Shown: piece by piece, positions 10,394-22,206 of the stretch
Layout: the number at the start of each line of letters is the position of its first letter
Position numbering within the stretch: position 1 is the first letter of the stretch
Source: Megalopta genalis
Lineage: Eukaryota; Arthropoda; Insecta; Hymenoptera; Halictidae
Direction of reading: 5' to 3'
Assembly (NCBI RefSeq): GCF_051020955.1
Contig: NC_135027.1
Coordinates: 124,001 to 188,000 of the forward strand
DNA length: 64,000 nucleotides
Position numbers and translations under genes: made by a program
The notes under the pieces: model-generated
The model's input: the letters and a program-made list of their open reading frames with translations, nothing else
Databases searched by the model: none
What the model was told of the DNA's origin: nothing

Positions 10394-11532
10394 ATATAAT
10401 ATAAAAGTATATAAAAATATATATAAAATATATTTCATAAAACTGAAAAATACTCCTTTATTTTCAGTGCTCAAATCTATTTTGTTTTTCAATTCTTTGT
10501 CTTTTGGTTTTAGTTATTTAATTGCGCAAGGGAGTGTACGACGATCATTAATAATTATCGAAGAAGCCTTTGAAGATATATTCAAGCAGAAGGAGCAATT
10601 GTTGAACGCTTAATGTAGATTTTATCGCACAGTTTTGCGATTAATACGTTCGTTAAACTGGTAAAATCAATAAAATATAGGGACACGAATAATTGTCTCC
10701 GCACCATGTCAAGTGAAATAAAATTTATCATACTACATCAGAGGTTCAACTATACGTTCCAAAGAAAGTGCAGAAATTTTCCAAGTGCCCAAAAATCGCA
10801 CTCAATGAATAAAAACTCCCGTCAAAGCCGCTCGAAAAATGCCATTCGGAAAATGACCAACCCATGAGCATAAATCAATTTCCCATGGAAACGAGTGCCC
10901 GCAGACGCTCTCTAATCGCACGGAAAAATATTAGACACTCGTAAGGTTCCCTAAACGAGGCAAACCGTAGCTTTCGTTGATCCAGTTTGCACGGGGGCTA
11001 TCTGCTCGGCCCGCCCACGTAATACGAAACGGTCGCGCCGGACGGGCAAACGAGCTGCGAATAAAGAGGCATCGTCCTCTCGGTTCCGCTCTCGGGATTC
11101 CTGGTGCGTGTGTTTCTCGAAACACTTAAAAATATTTGCCGAGCGTGGGCGCCGCCGACGCGGCGCTCCCGTCGCGAAGGGCTCGCCCACGTGCGGCGCT
11201 ATACCCTCCTCGGCTGACGCCCACCCTTCTTAAAACCGCGGACCCGGCCACGCGTCAGACGATTAAGCGTTCACCCTTGTCGCCGGCTGACGTGGACGCA
11301 TGCATCATGTAAATTTAGAATCCTCGACAATGAAACCGTCTCGCCGCGATTCTGCCTCGTCGCTCTCAATGAAATATTCACGGTGACGCACTGCCAGACA
11401 CGCAGATGCGGTCTGCCTAATCATAAGGCAGTTTCGGATCTTCCTTTTGGGCGACTCACCCTTCGCGCAGCCCGACTGGGACGGGATTAACATCTGCGAT
11501 GCTCTGGTTATGCTGCGATACCGGTGGTTATA
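7157..11532. other. Intron 1 of the PEAK-like gene, central part
   Basis: Non-coding, alternating AT-rich and CpG-rich stretches. Items seen: a one-ended family A terminus at about 8187-8243 (AGTGAATTCGCCCTAATTG), and an AT-rich block at 10310-10430 with a (TA)n run at 10361-10391. Overlapping open frames on both strands at 9.7-10.2 kb have no family resemblance. I see no RNA gene. Confidence 0.6.
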
Positions 11533-11896
11533 CAGGGTGTTCCATAATTATGTTAACGCTTGGAAATGGGGGATTCCTGAAGTCATTTGAAGTAACTTTT
11601 CCCTTATCGAAAATATTCTACGAGGCTTTGTTTACGAGTTATTAACGAAAAACGCTGACCAATGAGAGGCGAGATCGGTTGGCGCGAGGCGGCCGAGCCA
11701 ATGAGCGGAACTGAGCTTCGTGGGCTCGTTGGTTGGGCCGCCTAGCGCTAGCCGAGCTCGCCTCTCATTGGTCAGTATTTTTTTGTTAATAACTGGTAAA
11801 CGAAGCCGCAGATCACATTTTCGCTAAGGAAAATGTTACTTCAAATGATCTCAGGAATCACTTCCTTCCGGGTGTTAACATAATTATGAAAAACGT
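11533..11896. mobile_element. Long palindromic element, copy 1 (CAGGGTGT terminus)
   Basis: A ~365-bp near-complete inverted repeat centred near 11714. The left arm begins TA-CAGGGTGTTCC and contains ATTTGAAGTAAC, GAGTTATTAACGAAAAACGC and GACCAATGAGAGGCGAG. The right arm repeats these inverted (CTCGCCTCTCATTGGTC and so on). A sister copy lies at 15769-16133. The right terminus here is degraded. There is no open frame. It is a foldback-type MITE, and the superfamily is uncertain (TA target and CAG end). Confidence 0.85.
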
Positions 11897-14421
11897 TATG
11901 ATTTCTCGTTTCTCGAAATGGATGATCGTCGCATGAAATTGAATCTTTAGTGCGTGAAATTTTTAACTCGTTTGATCAGCGAAGCGGAGATTAACGGAGA
12001 CATAATTCGAGTAAATTTCAATGATATCAAATTTGTCTTAAAATGTTATTATCGTTTACTAAAATGGCGCGAAGACTTCCGGTAAGATGAATGCATTACA
12101 CGTGATTGTATAACAATAAATTACGCGTAATAAGAAATTCGAGTAGGTCAGGCGGGCGAACCATGCAAAACTACTGTGAACGAGACTATTATAAAAACTG
12201 TGAAAACTATTATGTGAAAACTATTATGAAAAACTCAAGCCATAGTTCGCATCCTTATAGACAAAACTTTCGAATAACTTCGAAGACACTTACTCCAAAC
12301 ATTTCTACACAATTCTAAGTTAATTAGATAAGTTAATAAGATAAGAAATACGACAAAAATATCTTTTCTCTCTTAACAATCGCGGTGACATAAAAACACT
12401 ATAACAATGCCCTTAAATCCTTCCAACGTCTTTTCAGTTTCGCATTCGACCTATTCATTTCTCTCGCAGCTGCATAAAATCCGCAGTCTGGTCGTCGGAG
12501 CTAGCCTGCCGTGATTTCCACAGACTCGCGACCATCCCTCATTTTCCCCATCGCAGCAGACCCTAGAGCAAATTTAGCTCGAAAAAGATGACCGTCGGTC
12601 CGTTCCTAGTCGACGGAGAGCCACATTCCGGGCACGCGACGGACCCCGAGGCTGCGATGCGAAATGCATCCGGTGCACTACCGGTGCACCGTCGACGACG
12701 TATTCTCGGCAGACGCGGCGCGTCTAGCAACAGGCTCCAGGAAACGAACGAGAAACGTTGTCCTAATCGAATCGTCGGGACGACGCGGGGGTTTCCAGCG
12801 CGCGGGAAATCGGGCCCCGTTAATTGGCAATGATCTGCGGTACGCGCGGAAAAACCAGCTCTGGAACGAGCGTAATCGCGAGCCGAGAGAAACTGGGTTA
12901 GTTAGTTCACGAGCAAGATCAAGGGAGAGGACAGGAGAGCTCATTGAATTAGCATTCCCGAGACGGGTTGTCGTCGGGCCGGCCGCCTCGGTAACGACAT
13001 GAAATTAGCGTAACTGGACCACACGGGACCCGTTATGGTTTACAGGCGTCGCGTTATCGACACCGGAAGCTACGACAACGGCCTAGGTGTTGGCTGACCA
13101 GGGAAAATTGTTGGGAACTTTCGGGGATCACGGCACATTATGCTTGCGATATCAAGTTTCGTAAACTGGGTCGAAGGGACGACCGTGGCTCGATGTACAT
13201 ACCACTGCCGGCTTGATATAGTGGCAAGAACAGAATTTATGCCCGACCACGAGAAAGTGCCTGTTGCTATCTGGACTTTTTGGTGTTCACGAAGAAACTG
13301 CGATTCCGCAGCTTCGTTTTGCAATTTCTGCGGGTTTCGTGTTTTGTTAGTTCCTGCGCGCCGTAGATCGACAAAGTTTTCTCGGGACGTAAATTATTGT
13401 TGCAGCCTCGTGGATTTTCTAGGTTACTTTGCCGCAGCGACGATTCTAAATGGACATCATTTCGGAAGTTCGCGGTTCTTCTGCGTAACAAATGCACACA
13501 TTCCGCATATAATTCGTGGATATTCGGTAGATTCAGGAGTTCTTCTTGCCGCGATGCATGCGGTAGATTCTGATTACACAGTGCTGATTCATTGCATTAG
13601 ATGATGTCTACAGAAATACCACCATAACTCTGATCGTAAACTAAATCTGCTTTGGCATCATGTAATAATGGGCCGGCAAGACCTCGTAACTGACAAAAAA
13701 AGATTGAAACAACTATGTTCGTAACATTGTTCTTGAACACGTCGACTATCGTGTTGGTAACATCGAAAATTTATTATGAAATTAACGTACTTTATCGAAC
13801 CAATCTGAGATTGGAAAGTTGCGTTCTACGACATCAATAACTTTTCCAGCATTCTTACGTTTTGCGGATCCTAATGAAATCAGGAAGATACAAAAAATTA
13901 TCGTAAAAATAAATGTTCAAATCTGAGAGCAAGTAATTCCTCCATCCAAATATGATTGACGGGGAAGTTTTATACAGTGTTACATGTTCCCGTTAGCTCT
14001 ATCATTAGATCTCAGAGAATTCGAACACAATGACCATTCCACCTGGGAATCAGATCACAGCGTAACCCTTATTACGAGATTATTCAATAAGTAGTGATTT
14101 AGATGTTCACGTTAGAGATGATTCCTTCGATAATGTTTCGCATTTACATTTCCACTTTTTGAAAATATTACAGAAATGATTGATTTACCGGTGCAATAAA
14201 CAGCGTGACATCTTATCTAGAACGATCTATTTTAATAAATATTAATCTCTTCATTCGTTCAGTGTTTTCATAAGTTTTTCCATAGACTTTATAGAAAATT
14301 TCGCGAATTCAGTGTCACGGAATTAAAATAATTATTATGGTATTTTAAGAACTTTTGTCTTCTACATGTTCAATTTTAACAGATGAATGATTAATTGAAT
14401 TTGATTAAGAAACTCTAACAC
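11897..14421. other. Intron 1 of the PEAK-like gene, 5' part
   Basis: Mostly unique-looking sequence with a CpG-rich stretch at 12.5-13.1 kb. A 154-codon plus-strand frame at 13140-13604 has no recognisable domain and is antisense within the intron, so I do not call it a gene. Confidence 0.6.
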
Positions 14422-14903
14422 GTCTTGTTCGATGAAGTTTATTGTGCTTGAAAATAAACTAGAGGCACAGTAACTGGCTACCACCCCACAGTAAATGACT
14501 ACCCCATGTTAATCGGCTACTCCACAATAACCGGCTATAAGAACCGGAATATGAAAATGTAACATATCCTATTCGATAAAGTTAATTGCGCTTGAAAATA
14601 AACTAGAGACACAGTAACTGCCTACCACCCCACAGTAAATGGCTACCCCATGTTAATCGGCTACTCCACAATAACTGGCTACTCCACAATAACCGGCTAT
14701 AAGATCGGAATATGAAAATGTAACATATCCTATTCGATAAAGTTAATTGCGCTTGAAAATAAACTAGAGACACAGTAACTGCCTACCACTCTACAGTAAA
14801 TGGCTACTCCATGTTAATCGGCTACTCCACAATAACTGGCTACCCCACAATAACCAGCTACTCCACAGTAACCGGCTACCCCACAGTAACCGGCTCCACT
14901 ACT
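14422..14903. repeat. Higher-order minisatellite next to the coding exon 1 donor
   Basis: Three units of roughly 130-145 bp each start with a CTTGTTCGATGAAG/TCCTATTCGATAAAG-type block and continue GTTAATTGCGCTTGAAAATA. Each ends in a series of ~15-20-bp subunits of the form GGCTACYCCACARTAACY. The subunits expand towards the right, ending about 17 bp before the donor (14920). A relic of the unit is found at 26878-26913. Confidence 0.88.
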
Positions 14904-14919
14904 CCAGCAGTCGAATTAC

Positions 14920-15078
14920 CTGGATCTTAACGCTATCAGTCTTGAAGTTAAGGGCCCTGCCGATGTTGAGCTTGAGCGTCTCCTCGGGCAGCGTGTGTTC
15001 CTCCCTCGGTTTGAAGCAGTTCGAACAGAGTTCCTTCTTCCAGGCGTTCTGCACGAAGCGGTTGCATTGTGTGGACAT
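14920..15078 (-). CDS. PEAK1/PRAG1-like: PEAK1/PRAG1 homologue, coding exon 1 (start codon, CX12CX2CX6H module)
   Basis: The first coding exon encodes residues 1-53, from the ATG at 15078 to donor ATCCAG|GTAATT at 14920 (phase 0). Residues Cys5, Cys18, Cys21 and His28 form a CX12CX2CX6H pattern with Trp13 and the string CFKP (21-24). Human PEAK1 and PRAG1 begin with the same spacing and the same Cys/Trp/His positions, including CKNCF. This is the strongest evidence for the family assignment. A metal-binding role is plausible but inferred. PEAK-family proteins are cytoplasmic pseudokinase scaffolds acting with Src-type kinases and Grb2/Crk/Shc adaptors at the cytoskeleton. This ATG was chosen because the conserved module follows at once and an upstream splice acceptor lies only 46 bp away. 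Confidence 0.93.
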
Positions 15079-15124
15079 CGTTGCTTCACTGCAGCGACAG
15101 CGAAAGTCCCGTTACATCATCACC
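15079..15124 (-). other. 5' untranslated part of the exon carrying the start codon
   Basis: On the minus strand the sequence TTCAACCTCTTTTCATTTCAG|GGTGATG provides a strong pyrimidine-rich acceptor at 15125-15126, giving 46 bp of leader before the ATG. This implies at least one untranslated exon upstream (to the right). Confidence 0.65.
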
Positions 15125-15768
15125 CTGAAATGAAAAGAGGTTGAAATAGTAATCGACCGATTCCGAGCGGCGAGCCGGTGAACGGAGAGGTATCGTGCCG
15201 CACGTGTGCAACGCCGCACGAGAAAACCACTCCTCCTACACTGCCGCGTGCAACTGCAACTGCGACTGCAACGGAGCGTTATCCTCCGGGGAAACATTAC
15301 TCCAGATATACAGGGTGTCCTCGAGTGACCAAACTTCCGATTCCTAGGCGAGACACCGCACGCTATCCGACCCTCCGAAGATACCGCCGTGAACTTGCGT
15401 CGTTCGGTTTAATTAGCGAATTACAGAGCGCCCCGATAGCGGCCCGAAAGTAGTTTCTAACGGGATTTGCTCGGTAATCTCAGGTACACGATGCACGCCG
15501 GCGCGGCGGCGGCGACAGCGGCGGCTGCCTAAACGTCCTACTGCGAATCTGCTTGATCGCGCGCCACGGCTCCGCTGCCTGACCTTTGCTTAATCAGCTT
15601 CTGCTAATTCACTTTATACCGCCGCGCTCCGTGGCTAATTGAAGATTCATGGACTCGCGTTTTCCCGCCGATTTTTTCGAGCCGCTTCTCCGCCAGCTAA
15701 ATGAACCATCTCGATCCTTCGATCAAGCACGCGTGATCCTTAATCGTGTGCTATGGTAGTGCAATATA
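15125..15768. other. Sequence upstream of the start-codon exon
   Basis: CpG-rich and non-coding as far as I can see. A solitary element-like terminus, TA followed by CAGGGTGTCC, lies at 15309-15320 with no partner nearby. Confidence 0.55.
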
Positions 15769-16133
15769 CAGAGTGTCCGAAAAATGTCTCGCAATCTGAG
15801 AATGGAAGGTTCCTGAGGTCATTTGAAGTAACTTTTTCCTTAGCGAAAATGTTCTACAAGACTTTGTTTACGAGTTATTAACGAAAAACGCTGACCAATG
15901 AGAGGCGAGATCAGCTGGGGCGAGGCGGCCGAGCCAATGAGCGGAACTGGGCTTCGTGCGCTCATTGGCTCAGCCGCCAAGCGCTAGGCGAGCTCGCCTC
16001 TCATTGGTCACTGTTTTTCATTAATTATTCGTAAACGAGGCCACGGGTTGCATTTTCGCTAAGGAAAAAGTTACTTCAAATGATCCCAGGAACTTCTCAT
16101 TTCCGGTTTGCGAGACATTTTTGCGACATCCTG
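15769..16133. mobile_element. Long palindromic element, copy 2 (CAGRRTGTC termini, TA-flanked)
   Basis: A 365-bp foldback element flanked by TA on both sides (15767-15768 and 16134-16135). The left end reads CAGAGTGTCCGAAAAATGTC. The reverse complement of the right end reads CAGGATGTCGCAAAAATGTC. The internal arms contain GACCAATGAGAGGCGAG and its inverse. It is the better-preserved sister of 11533-11896. No open frame. Confidence 0.88.
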
Positions 16134-18957
16134 TATGTAACGAACAGAGGACAAAATTTATCCAAAACCTTTTCGAAGCCGAATTTCAATTGCCATTGAA
16201 CGTAAATTGCTTAATAGCTGAACCTAATATTATCGCGTCGCATATATGATAGCCCTTCTTAATACTTGTAACCCGCATTACCCTAAGCGTCTTTCGTTTC
16301 TATAATGTTACTAACGTCCTCACCATTCATTATACTCTGTAATATTCTGTAATGTAGTATGTTATAATAAATCTCATGAAAGGTTTCCTTCTAATAAAAG
16401 AAATTATTATTTATCCCTAGCATGATTAACGGCAGGACTACCAAACTGGCTGGTTACTATAAAAATGTTTTTATCAGAAATTTGTACACGAACTTCTTCA
16501 TTCACAAGTTTTCCATTTCTTGAAGTCGTTGAAATTACAGAGACCGAATAAAGTTTTCAATCGAAGTATATATTGAAGTAAAAATGACGGAAAGCAACAC
16601 AGTTTTAATGATCATTAGGTTCAGTGTGTACGTCTTGATGATTCGAAGAAGAAGAACTTGTTACGCGCGGACTACAGATTTTTATTCATCTCTGAAAAAC
16701 CGAAGGCTCTCAGCGCGAAGCATCGGGAGCCCCGTGAAACTTCCATTCCGTATTTTCCGAGGAAAAGTTTCCATTCAAGTTTTATCGCTTTCGAAAATGT
16801 TGATTCCGCGCAAAGATCCAGCAGAGTCGCTTACAGATCCCGTTCCCCGCGGAAGTAATTTTTTTCTTCGCGAAGAAGTAAGAAATCCTCGACGATGGGA
16901 GAGCAGATTGCAGTGAATTTTCAAAGAAAGCCGTCAGTAGAATTAACCAGAGGCGCGCGCGCGTTCCAGGCAAAGAATGGAAAAACGAACGGGAGCCGAA
17001 GAACCGCGAACTTTTTTGGATCGGAATCAAGCCTGCGGAATGAATTCTAAAGCCACTCGGTTTCCGTGGGGCGCGTTTCAAGCGCAATCTCGCGATGCAC
17101 CTGCGAGGAGAGGGGCGGGATAAAAAGATAATTAAACATCCGCGGGGTTTCCGCGTGCCCGCGAGCGAGGATCGTTTCACCGGTGTTCGACGAACAAGGA
17201 ATTGAACTTTAATGAAGCGCACGCGAACGTTGGCTGCAAATAAAAGCACCAGCTAAACGATGGCTTATTGTTAACGTTGTTCTTCCGTGGAAACTTTGTT
17301 CGGACCAACTTGCATAAATTATACGGCCCCCGGGGGGCCGCAGGCACGGGAATGAGTTTAATCTCCGATACTTTACGAGCTTCTTACAGGCGGATCCCGT
17401 TCGGGGCGATGCTACAGAACGATTTCTGCCACTTCGCGGGTTCGTTAACGTTCTTCCGAGCAAACGGCGACAGCGAATTTTCGAGCAGACGTTTGTTTCG
17501 CCGGAGGATCGGAGCCCGGCGAAAGATCAGGCGAGCCGGTCTCTCAAATGTCAGGGGAGATCGAAAGGTAAATGCGTCGCTGGAACAACACAAAATGGCT
17601 CTTCTGCGGGCTCTTAAAATTCTTGGTTCGACCTCCGAGCAATGAATTCTCGAACACACTTAAGGCCGCTTATTCGAACGGCTTGTCGAAATTATTACGC
17701 GGACCGCGATCCTTCGTTCATCTCCCGAGGAATGCTCGAACGGTTCCAGGGATGCCCGGCTGAAGAATTGCTTGCAATCGATCTATATGCAAATTGCAGC
17801 CCACTGTTTATTTCGTGGCGGATGAAACTCTAAAATATCCTTGAAACCGCTGATTCTAGAAATTGATACAAATTTATATGTGTTCTCCGATCCATAGCGG
17901 ACCTCCTGGGGGATAAAATTGTCGAACAACTTTAGAAACAACCGCTCTAACAATTATTTCAAATCATTACCAATCGTTACATTAATGATCGTTCAACCAG
18001 TACTTTACTCCGCGAGAGAAGGAATTCTCAAGTGTGTTTAAAACTACTTACTTTAAAAATTAACGAAAATTATTACTCGGACTTGAAGCCATGATTAATA
18101 AATAAGCGATAATTATCGACAGGTCGTGTAAAGGATTACCACGGTAATAATCCTGTAAAGCGACGTCGTGCTCGCGCGAAGAACGCATTAGCAGACGTTT
18201 GGACAAATTAAGAAATAATTTACTGCGGTCGCGTCAGTCGCATAAACGATTCAAGTAATCTCTGTAAGCACGTACGAGCGACTATTATGATCGACGATAG
18301 CGCGAAACGGCATCAAGTCATCAGCAAAGAGTAGAAAGCAACCCGAAGCAGGTGTAGATGTCATTTATAAAAAGATTGCGCAGCTGTCGCAGGCAAGACG
18401 CGGCATCGCAACACGAAAAAATACGAGCGTTCTGCGGGCTGGGTATCACGGTCGAAAAAAAAAATCCTAGCCGCGGACGGGGCGGTCACGTCGCAGAATA
18501 TTCTCTCGTCGGAAGACGGAAGACGGTCGAAAGTCGCGAAATTCCCCCTCGCGCGTTTCCCCGCGACACGGAAAGTTTCCGCGATTTTTATTCGGCCGCG
18601 CGGCGAAGTTCGCGCCTCGAAAAGTTCTCCGCGATCCGGAGACGTCAGCTCCCGCGCTGGATCGCCGGAAAATGAGGGGCCGTCCCGCGAGCGAACACCG
18701 GAGGAAGTCCCATTTGGCAGCGTTAGCCGCGCGGCCCCGAAAATTTACTGGCGAATCTGACAACGGCGAAACGATAATAAATATCGACGCTGTTTCCGCG
18801 AGAAATAGAAAATCTTTCGGCGTTCCACGGAACCCGGAATAATCTATGGAGCGTTTTTGCTGGCCGGTGTTCGTTCCTTTTTTCAGGGAATTTATCTTCC
18901 GCGTGACTGGTACGGGAATGCAGAGGAAGCTTTCGGAAGCTTGCGACTTGCTAACTC
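16134..18957. other. Non-coding stretch, no recognised feature
   Basis: Several short overlapping open frames on both strands (for example 16584-16916 and 17268-17645) are not splice-supported and resemble no family. I see nothing else here. Confidence 0.5.
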
Positions 18958-19306
18958 GTTTCGAAATGAGCGAACGATTTGAGAGACTGGATCGATGTTT
19001 TATCGGGAAGAATCGTCGCTTAGACGCGGCAGAGCAACGTCGGCTGATAGTGATCGAAATTAACGTTATAGTCTTAATAATGTTAACATTATAACGTTAA
19101 TTTTATAATATTAACATAACCTTATTAGCATATAAATACAATAATACAAAATTATAAGGAACTTGCTTCGTTACGAGCGAACGATTTGAGAGACTGGATC
19201 AATGTTTTATCGGGAAGAATCGTCGCTTAGGCATGGCAGAGCAACGACAGCTGATAGTGATCGAAACTAACGTTATATTCTTATATTAATTAATATAGTA
19301 TGTATA

Positions 19307-19365
<59 letters not shown>

Positions 19366-19470
19366 TATAATAATAATAGTATAATATAGTATAATATATT
19401 AGTTAATTTTATAACCTTATTACCATATAAATACAATAATACAAAATTATAAGGAACTTGCTTCGTTACA
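18958..19470. repeat. Tandem duplication (~216-bp unit) with an expanded (ATA)n in copy 2
   Basis: Copy 1 (about 18966-19173) and copy 2 (about 19178-19468) share GAGCGAACGATTTGAGAGAC at the start and AAATTATAAGGAACTTGC at the end. In copy 2 the AT-rich interior is expanded by an (ATA)n microsatellite at about 19310-19365. Confidence 0.88.
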
Positions 19471-21920
19471 ATTTTATTATTTCATGTAATATTTGGTATG
19501 TAATATTTTTTATTATTCGACGTGATTGTAATAAATTATTTGTAGTACAACTAGATTTCCGGCGGATTTACATGGAAACCAAAAAAGTTGCCGGACCGAC
19601 TGCATGATGCAGAAGCCGCATGGATATTTATTTCGTTCCCGGATCGCTTTAACGAGCATGAGAATAGCGTAACAGTGCTTTAAAGTCGTTCAAACGTTTC
19701 CGCAACTTCGTAATTAGATTTATTCATTTTTGTCAGAGTTGCATAGAACCTAATTACGGATTCCGTTGCTTACAGTGCTAACGGTAGACGTGTACGTTTC
19801 CTGGTGTCGCCGTGTTTCGATGGAGGTTAGACGCGCGGCGGCACCATGAAATTGAACATTACCAGCTCAACGTTGAAGTGCTGAATAACAGGAAAGCAGC
19901 GATCAGCTGCAGGCTGCGGAAATTGAACCGGGAAAATTGTGCTTGGGCGAGAGGACCCGGCCGGCCGGCCGGCAATTATTCGATCGATGCGCGGCGACAC
20001 AATATAAAACGCGAATGTACATCGCCGGGAGGGCAGCAGGCCAATCGCGCTCAATTCTGAGACATTTAACCGGGCCGGTGCCGTGCAGGATTCCGTTCCA
20101 TCGAAAAGGTTAATCCGGCAGAGGCAGCTTTCCTGTCGGCGGCGGCCACCGTGAACGCAATCAGGACAATTGACCCGAGCGGTCCGCTCGACTGAATAAT
20201 TGCCTGGCTTCCGGTCTCGCTTTTATCCGGCGTGGTATCACTCGACCCCCGACATTAGCCAACGATAGGTTCTGCTCGCGAGATCGTGACACGATCGCCT
20301 CTGCAGAGAGACAGAGACAGAAAGAGAGAGAGAGAGGGGGGGGGCAGCAATGAACCTTTGCTCTTCGATCCCACCGAAGCCTCCTTCGGCAACGGGAAGG
20401 AGAAGCTGCGGAGGACTTCCGGGTGAGCTGCAGGGTGCATCGAGGAAGCATCCAGGAACGAAAACGAACGCGGTAACGAATGGCCCGCGGAAACTAGACG
20501 GCGCATCAGCAGCGAGGGAGCCTGCTGCCGAATAGATTTATTCGCCAGTTAAATGAAAGTCCCGCGACCCCGCGTTTTCCGGTTGCGTTCGCCGAGAGAA
20601 ATGGCGTCGTCCGTCCGGCAACCAGCTTAAACATTGATTAAAAGCCTACCGTTCTCCTCTCCATCTTTTTCTCTACCGACGACCGGCGCATTTTTTTCCC
20701 CCGCCGCCGGACTGCGACAAAACGGATTAGCCCAGCCCTGATTAATCGCTTAATTTCCGCCGCGGGACGCAAAGACACCGTGCCCGAGTCCCCGTGCTCC
20801 CGTTCCGGCGAAAAAAACCTCGGCTACGATCGTTCGGATCCCTCGGCAGCAGAACCGGTCCGCGACGATTCCGAGCCGTTTTCTGCCTTGCCCTGTTCCG
20901 GAAGCTGTTACCTATGCCGCTCTAATAGACCCGGTGCACCGGGACGACTTTGACGCCAGAAAAAGACATCAAGGACGGCTCTCTTGTCACTGCGACTCGC
21001 CACGGTTGCGTCATGCCCTCTCTGGAAACCTGCCGTGTACGCGGAACCATTCGAAACCTGTTACGTCTGCCGCCATTGTCTATCCGAGAATGATCAATTT
21101 GCCCCACTAAAAAAGAAACGCAGACCCCGTGGAGAGCTTCGTGTATTTCTTTTTTTTTTTGACACGAACGAACGCATGCATCGATCGACATCGATCGATT
21201 TTCATTCGATTTCAAGCTGCGGCTACTGGTTTTTCGCGAACGACGGCAATATTGTCATTCGCTCCGCGATTTATGAAACTGTCCGTGGTAATACGAATCT
21301 GTACTAAAAATCGCGGAACGTATAATCTTTATATAAGGTTGACATAAAAGCATGTCGTTAACCCTTGCGTTACAGTATCAATTATAATTGCAGAGAAAAT
21401 TCATTTCTCTCCGTCGGCGATTTTCTTCTGCCGGTGAAGAAGATACGGCGAACAACCTGTTTTTCCGAGAAAGTTGTGTACCAGAAAATCTTTTCACGAC
21501 TTTTTAACACCGATCCTACCGAGTCGTAGACGAGACCGACGTGTGTCACTTCAAAACGATGGCATCGCGGAATTTACAGTAATTTCTCCCGCGAATGCCT
21601 AATTTCGGGTTGCTGCGAATTTCTCTGTGCTGGTCGTACGGCTATGTAATTTATTGCCAGGTTGATGCTAAGAGTCGACGGAGTCGGACAAGCATGAATG
21701 CGACACGCGACACGAATTCTCGGAAAACGACACGAAATGGTTTGTTTGGGTGTGAATCGCGTAAGAGTCAGGTCAGAGTTAAAAAAGAAACGAAGTTACA
21801 AGGTACGCGACCTCGCGAATCGTGTCATGAAGCCTCCGAATTGCCTTCGAATCGTGGCAAAAAATTAGAAATAAAAAAGTTAAGTCATCATTTTTATTCT
21901 AATATTACTGTGTACTCATA
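19471..21920. other. Non-coding stretch with a (GA)n(G)n microsatellite
   Basis: A (GA)n tract ending in a G run lies at about 20303-20343. Flanking GC-rich open frames of 60-97 codons on both strands have no family resemblance. No RNA gene recognised. Confidence 0.5.
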
Positions 21921-22206
21921 TTAACACTATGCCGTCCGGTGGCACCACGCTGGTGCCATGCGAAAACTATCTGTTGTATGCCGGTGGTACCACTTCGGTG
22001 CCATTTTAAAAAACTGAGATAACATTTGAACTATATTTCTTGGGTGTTAAATGCAGCAAACTAACTATAGCATTGTGCTCATTTAACTGAGTATTAAGTA
22101 CAAAAATTCTTGGACGATTTATCTTAATTTTAGGAATTTATATTACCGCCATCTTCGAAATTCTTTTTAAAATCTAAAAAAAGATCTGCTGACGGCATAG
22201 TGTTAA
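21921..22206. mobile_element. TTAA-flanked short inverted-repeat element T2 (piggyBac-like MITE)
   Basis: TTAACACTATGCCGTC occurs at the left end and its exact reverse complement at the right end (16 bp including TTAA), over 286 bp. Near the left end are two small palindromes, GGCACCACGCTGGTGCC and GGTACCACTTCGGTGCC. No gene inside. Perfect termini suggest a relatively young insertion. Confidence 0.78.

Noticed and set aside
13140..13604. 154-codon plus-strand frame with several cysteines
   Set aside because: Antisense in intron 1, no domain pattern, no regular cysteine spacing. Length is compatible with chance.
21357..21375. TTAACCCTTGCG terminus-like sequence
   Set aside because: No inverted partner found within several hundred bases.
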